Positions 60,656-64,000 of a stretch of DNA of 64,000 bases are shown here, in pieces. Numbering within the stretch: position 1 is the first letter of the stretch; each line of letters starts with the position of its first letter. The notes beneath the pieces are model-generated. The model did no database searches. It saw nothing but the letters and a program-made list of their open reading frames with translations, and was not told the DNA's origin. The DNA is from Alistipes sp. (GTDB lineage: Bacteria; Bacteroidota; Bacteroidia; Bacteroidales; Rikenellaceae), in NCBI GenBank assembly GCA_020026415.1, contig JAHHQL010000009.1:22247-86246 (forward strand). Direction: 5' to 3'. The translations under genes were made by a program, and so were the position numbers.

Positions 60656-63600
60656 TTGGATAGAATTACGAGAAAATATGTCTTTTCGATGATCCTTGTC
60701 GTGCTTGTGGTCAGCATGATGTGGGGTTGTGCGTCGCAGCGCAACTCACGGGGCGTTGTCGAAAGAGAGGTCGCCGATTTGAAAAACAACAAGACCGCAC
60801 CCGTCGGGCAGGCGGAAAGTACCGCCGTGGACGAACGCGGAAAAGATGCCGTCGAACTGATGTTCGAAAGGCGGGAGGAGCGTCGCCGCAAGCGCATGGA
60901 ACGCCGCGAACGCAAGAAATTCGCCAAGTTGTCTCAGGGGGAGCGCGACTCGATGTTCAGCGAGCAACTCTCGTCGCTGATCAACGAGCGCACCGGAGAG
61001 ATCGCCCGCAAGGCCGAAGAGAAGGCGAACGAACCGTCGGTCGAAACCGGAATTGTCCGCGAAACGACTTCTGCCCAACAAAAAACGGCAGGGGAACCCG
61101 CCGAGGTGTTGCCCCCTTCGGCAAAACCCGTGGAGCGGCGCGATTCGACCGCGGTCGAATCGTCTGCCAAGACCGATTCGCTCTCGTCGGACACCACCCG
61201 CCGTTACAAAGCCCCGCAGCCTTTTCTGGAAGAACCGATCGAAGGTAAGTGTACCGATTCGCTGGTGTATGACGTGCGCCGCAAGATGGTCTATCTGTTC
61301 AACGGCGGTGATGTGACCTATCAGACGAGCAACCTCAAATCGGACTTCATGCGCATCGACATGGACAGCAAGATGATCCACGCTTTCGGCCGCAGCGATT
61401 CGACCGAGACGGGCGAGATTGTCATCACCAAACCCGAATTTGTGGAGAACGGCACCTCGTACAAGATGGATACCATATCCTACAACCTTGACTCGAAGAA
61501 GGCGAAGATCAAGGGCGTGGCCACCCAGCAGGGTGACGGCTGGCTGGTGGGCGGAAGCGTCAAGAAGATGCCCGACAACACGGTGAACATCGAGAACGGC
61601 AAATACACCACCTGCGAATCGACCGACCACCCGCACTTCTATCTGGCGATGACCAAGGCGAAGGTGATTCCCGGAAAAAAGGTCGTATCGGGTCCCGCGT
61701 ATCTTGTCATGGAGGATGTCCCCATCTATTTCCTCGGCATTCCCGAAGGTTTCTTCCCGATCAACAATGGCCCGAAATCGGGTCTGCTGATGCCGACCTT
61801 CGGTGAGGAGTATTCGAAGGGTTTCTTCCTGAAGGATTTAGGATATTACTTCACGATGGGCGACCGCGCCGATCTGGCGATCCGGGGCGGTTTCTATACG
61901 CTCGGTTCGTGGGAGGCTTCGGCCGCCATGCGTTACATCAAGCGTTACAAGCATACGGGTAGTTTCAACGTCGATTTCTCGAACATCAAGACCGGCGAAA
62001 AGGGCGAACCCGATTTCATCAAGCAGAACAACTTCCGCCTGCAATGGACACACTCGCAGGATCCCAAGGCCAATCCCGGTTCGCAGTTCTCCGCCTCGGT
62101 GAATTTCGCCACGAGCGGTTACAGCCGTTATTCGGCCACGGATCTGAACGACATCCTTGCCACGCAGACCAACTCGACGATCTCTTACTCGAAGAACTGG
62201 GCGGGAACACCCTTCTCGCTGTCGATGAACATGGCCGTGTCGCAGAACTCGCAGAACCAGAACATCTCGATGACCCTGCCGAACATCGTCTTCAACGTGT
62301 CGCGTATCTATCCCTTCAAACGCAAGGAGCGTGAGGGTAAGGAGCGTTGGTATGAGAAGATCTCGATGCAGTACTCCGCCAAACTGACCAACCAGATCAA
62401 CGCCAAGGAGTCGGAACTCTTCACGCGCAAGACGATGGAGGATATGCGTAATGGTGTGGAACACAACCTGCCGATCTCGGCCTCGTTCAACCTGTTCAAT
62501 TACATCAACGTGTCGCCGACGTTCAATTATAAGGAGCGTTGGTACTTCAAGCGCATCCAATACGAGTGGAACCCCGTGACGAACCGTACGGATACTCTCC
62601 CCACGGAGCACGGATTCTATCGTCTGTATGATTACAACATGAGCGTGTCGGCATCGACCACAATCTACGGTATGTACGACTTTACGAAGAAGAAGCGCGA
62701 CCGTAAGATTCAGGCCGTCCGTCACGTTCTGACGCCGACCATCGGTTTCTCGTATGCGCCCGACTTCCGCGATCAGAAATACGGCTACTACAAAACCCGT
62801 CAGGTCGATGAGACGGGGCGCACGCAGGTCTATTCGCCTTACAGCAACAACGCCTACGGTGTGCCTTCGGCGGGCGAGATGATGTCGCTGAACTTCTCGC
62901 TGTCGCAGAACTTGGAGATGAAGGTGCTTTCGAAACGCGATACGTCGGGTGTGAAGAAAATCAAACTCATCGACGAGTTGCGCATCAGCGGATCGTATAA
63001 CTTTCTGGCCGATTCGATGGGCTTGTCGAACATTCCCGTATCGTTCCGTACCACGCTGTTCGGAAACTTTGGTATCAACCTCTCGATGACGCTCGACCCC
63101 TATAAGGTCACTCCCGAAGGAAAGCGTTACAACAAACTCTTCTTTCCGGGTCGTGTCGTGAGTACGGGTTGGTCGTTCGGTTATACGTTCAAGTCGCGTG
63201 AGGATCGTTCGCAACGTGCCGTGAACGACATTACGAGTACACCGCCCGAATACATGGATCCGTTCCACGATCCCTACGGGAATATGGATCCCGCGTTGAG
63301 GCGACAATACATGTCGCAGGCTTATTACGACTTCTCGCTGCCGTGGAACTTCGGTTTCAACTATACGGTCAATTACTCGATCAACTACGTGAACAACGGA
63401 ACGACGGGCTACAAGAAGAACGTCACGCAGACACTCGGTTTCAACGGTTCGTTGAACATCACGCCCAAGTTGGGTGTCACGTTCCAAGGCGGTTTCGATA
63501 TCATGAAGAAAAAACTGACCACCTCGGCAATCTCCATTGCGCGAGACCTGCACTGTTGGCAGATGTCCTTCTCGTGGATTCCGTTCGGCTTCCACCGAAG

Positions 63601-63688
63601 TTGGAGTTTCAACATCGGTGTCAAGGCGGCATCACTGGCCGATCTGAAGTACGACAAGACGCAGTCGATGTACGACAATATGTACTGA
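60656..63688 (+). CDS. lptD: LptD-type outer-membrane LPS assembly protein
   Basis: A protein of about 1010 aa. After an export signal and a charged Arg/Glu-rich stretch (to about residue 185) comes an OstA-like domain (about 200-350: YDVRRKMVYLFNGGDVTYQT, LKSDFMRIDMDSKMIHAFGR). The rest has alternating aromatic strands of a large beta-barrel ending in Tyr (SMYDNMY). LptD places LPS in the outer leaflet together with LptE. With an ATG start at 60689 the signal lacks positive residues; a TTG at 60656 gives RITRKYVFSM before the hydrophobic core, so the TTG start is preferred. The core ends in MMWGC, which resembles a lipobox. Confidence 0.85.
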   Translation: MDRITRKYVFSMILVVLVVSMMWGCASQRNSRGVVEREVADLKNNKTAPVGQAESTAVDERGKDAVELMFERREERRRKRMERRERKKFAKLSQGERDSMFSEQLSSLINERTGEIARKAEEKANEPSVETGIVRETTSAQQKTAGEPAEVLPPSAKPVERRDSTAVESSAKTDSLSSDTTRRYKAPQPFLEEPIEGKCTDSLVYDVRRKMVYLFNGGDVTYQTSNLKSDFMRIDMDSKMIHAFGRSDSTETGEIVITKPEFVENGTSYKMDTISYNLDSKKAKIKGVATQQGDGWLVGGSVKKMPDNTVNIENGKYTTCESTDHPHFYLAMTKAKVIPGKKVVSGPAYLVMEDVPIYFLGIPEGFFPINNGPKSGLLMPTFGEEYSKGFFLKDLGYYFTMGDRADLAIRGGFYTLGSWEASAAMRYIKRYKHTGSFNVDFSNIKTGEKGEPDFIKQNNFRLQWTHSQDPKANPGSQFSASVNFATSGYSRYSATDLNDILATQTNSTISYSKNWAGTPFSLSMNMAVSQNSQNQNISMTLPNIVFNVSRIYPFKRKEREGKERWYEKISMQYSAKLTNQINAKESELFTRKTMEDMRNGVEHNLPISASFNLFNYINVSPTFNYKERWYFKRIQYEWNPVTNRTDTLPTEHGFYRLYDYNMSVSASTTIYGMYDFTKKKRDRKIQAVRHVLTPTIGFSYAPDFRDQKYGYYKTRQVDETGRTQVYSPYSNNAYGVPSAGEMMSLNFSLSQNLEMKVLSKRDTSGVKKIKLIDELRISGSYNFLADSMGLSNIPVSFRTTLFGNFGINLSMTLDPYKVTPEGKRYNKLFFPGRVVSTGWSFGYTFKSREDRSQRAVNDITSTPPEYMDPFHDPYGNMDPALRRQYMSQAYYDFSLPWNFGFNYTVNYSINYVNNGTTGYKKNVTQTLGFNGSLNITPKLGVTFQGGFDIMKKKLTTSAISIARDLHCWQMSFSWIPFGFHRSWSFNIGVKAASLADLKYDKTQSMYDNMY

Positions 63689-63706
63689 TATATATAAGTT
63701 ATGGTG

Positions 63707-63741
63707 AAAGGCGCGGATCCCGTCGGATCTGCGCCTTTTCT
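63707..63741 (+). terminator. Intrinsic terminator of the lptD-like gene
   Basis: AAAGGCGCGGATCC and GGATCTGCGCCTTTT with one G-U pair around CGTC, ending in TTTTC. It lies 18 nt behind the stop. Confidence 0.85.
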
Positions 63742-63926
63742 GTATGTCCTAAAAAAATGAAGCCTCCCCGTTGTGTGACGAAGAGACTTTTCAGATGTGA
63801 TGTGTGTGTCCCGATTGGCGGCTGTATGGGTTGAAAACAAAGACAATCAGTCTGCTCGATCCTAAATTCCTCGTTTTTGTCTTTTGTCTCCATCCCTGCG
63901 CACGCGACACGGAAAGTTTTCGGATG

Positions 63927-64000
<74 letters not shown>

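Overview
The window looks like a chromosomal core region of a GC-rich member of the Bacteroidales. The closest fit by eye is an Alistipes-like Rikenellaceae; the genus is an inference, the phylum is well supported. Evidence: (i) promoters match the Bacteroidota pattern, a -7 box TAnnTTTG with a TTG or TTTG element about 18-20 nt upstream; (ii) start codons follow A-rich sequence and not a Shine-Dalgarno motif; (iii) gene content is typical of the phylum: fused MurF-alanine racemase, short archaeal/eukaryal-type ProRS, a DUF2723 giant membrane protein, a BACON-domain lipoprotein with an acidic stretch after the lipid cysteine, and L36 without its zinc ligands. No mobile element, CRISPR array, integrase or phage gene was seen.

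Layout. 0-20 kb: an LtaS/sulfatase-type membrane enzyme, proS, an ECF sigma factor with a 51-codon ORF behind it, a GNAT acetyltransferase, a nitroreductase, the 1207-aa DUF2723 protein, cysS, prfB, a NamZ-type muramidase, glyS, ruvX, def and leuS. 20.7-39.4 kb: one continuous ribosomal cluster on the + strand, str (rpsL-rpsG-fusA) + S10 + spc + alpha, from rpsL to rplQ. It is interrupted by a 726-nt non-coding gap between rpsN and rpsH that has its own promoter and possible RNA structure. 39.4-44 kb: sparse, with a BACON lipoprotein, tRNA-Glu(CTC), aspA and strongly purine-biased spacers. 44.3-45.5 kb: rplY(ctc)-pth. 45.7-60.5 kb, minus strand: yhcH-like, EEP nuclease/phosphatase, rhomboid protease, mutL and a small membrane protein; grpE-dnaJ; RsmI-like methyltransferase, murF-alr, mutS2; MlaD-type MCE protein and a SPOR amidase. 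60.6-63.7 kb: an LptD-type outer-membrane protein, divergent from the amidase. The right edge ends in a CAU-anticodon tRNA, most likely tRNA-Ile2, with an altered T-loop.

How the genes fit together. Most encode translation: four aminoacyl-tRNA synthetases, RF2, EF-G, IF1, deformylase, methionine aminopeptidase, peptidyl-tRNA hydrolase, the ribosomal proteins, RNAP alpha and SecY. A second group builds or maintains the envelope: LptD, MlaD, amidase, MurF-Alr, NamZ, the LtaS-like enzyme and DUF2723. A third covers DNA repair/recombination and chaperones: MutL, MutS2, RuvX, GrpE and DnaJ.

No clear new multi-gene system is visible. The observations most worth checking are the rpsN-rpsH gap, the A54/U58 T-loop of the terminal tRNA, an RF2 gene without the usual programmed frameshift, a possible short transcript upstream of the nitroreductase, and a MutL that seems to lack the endonuclease motifs.
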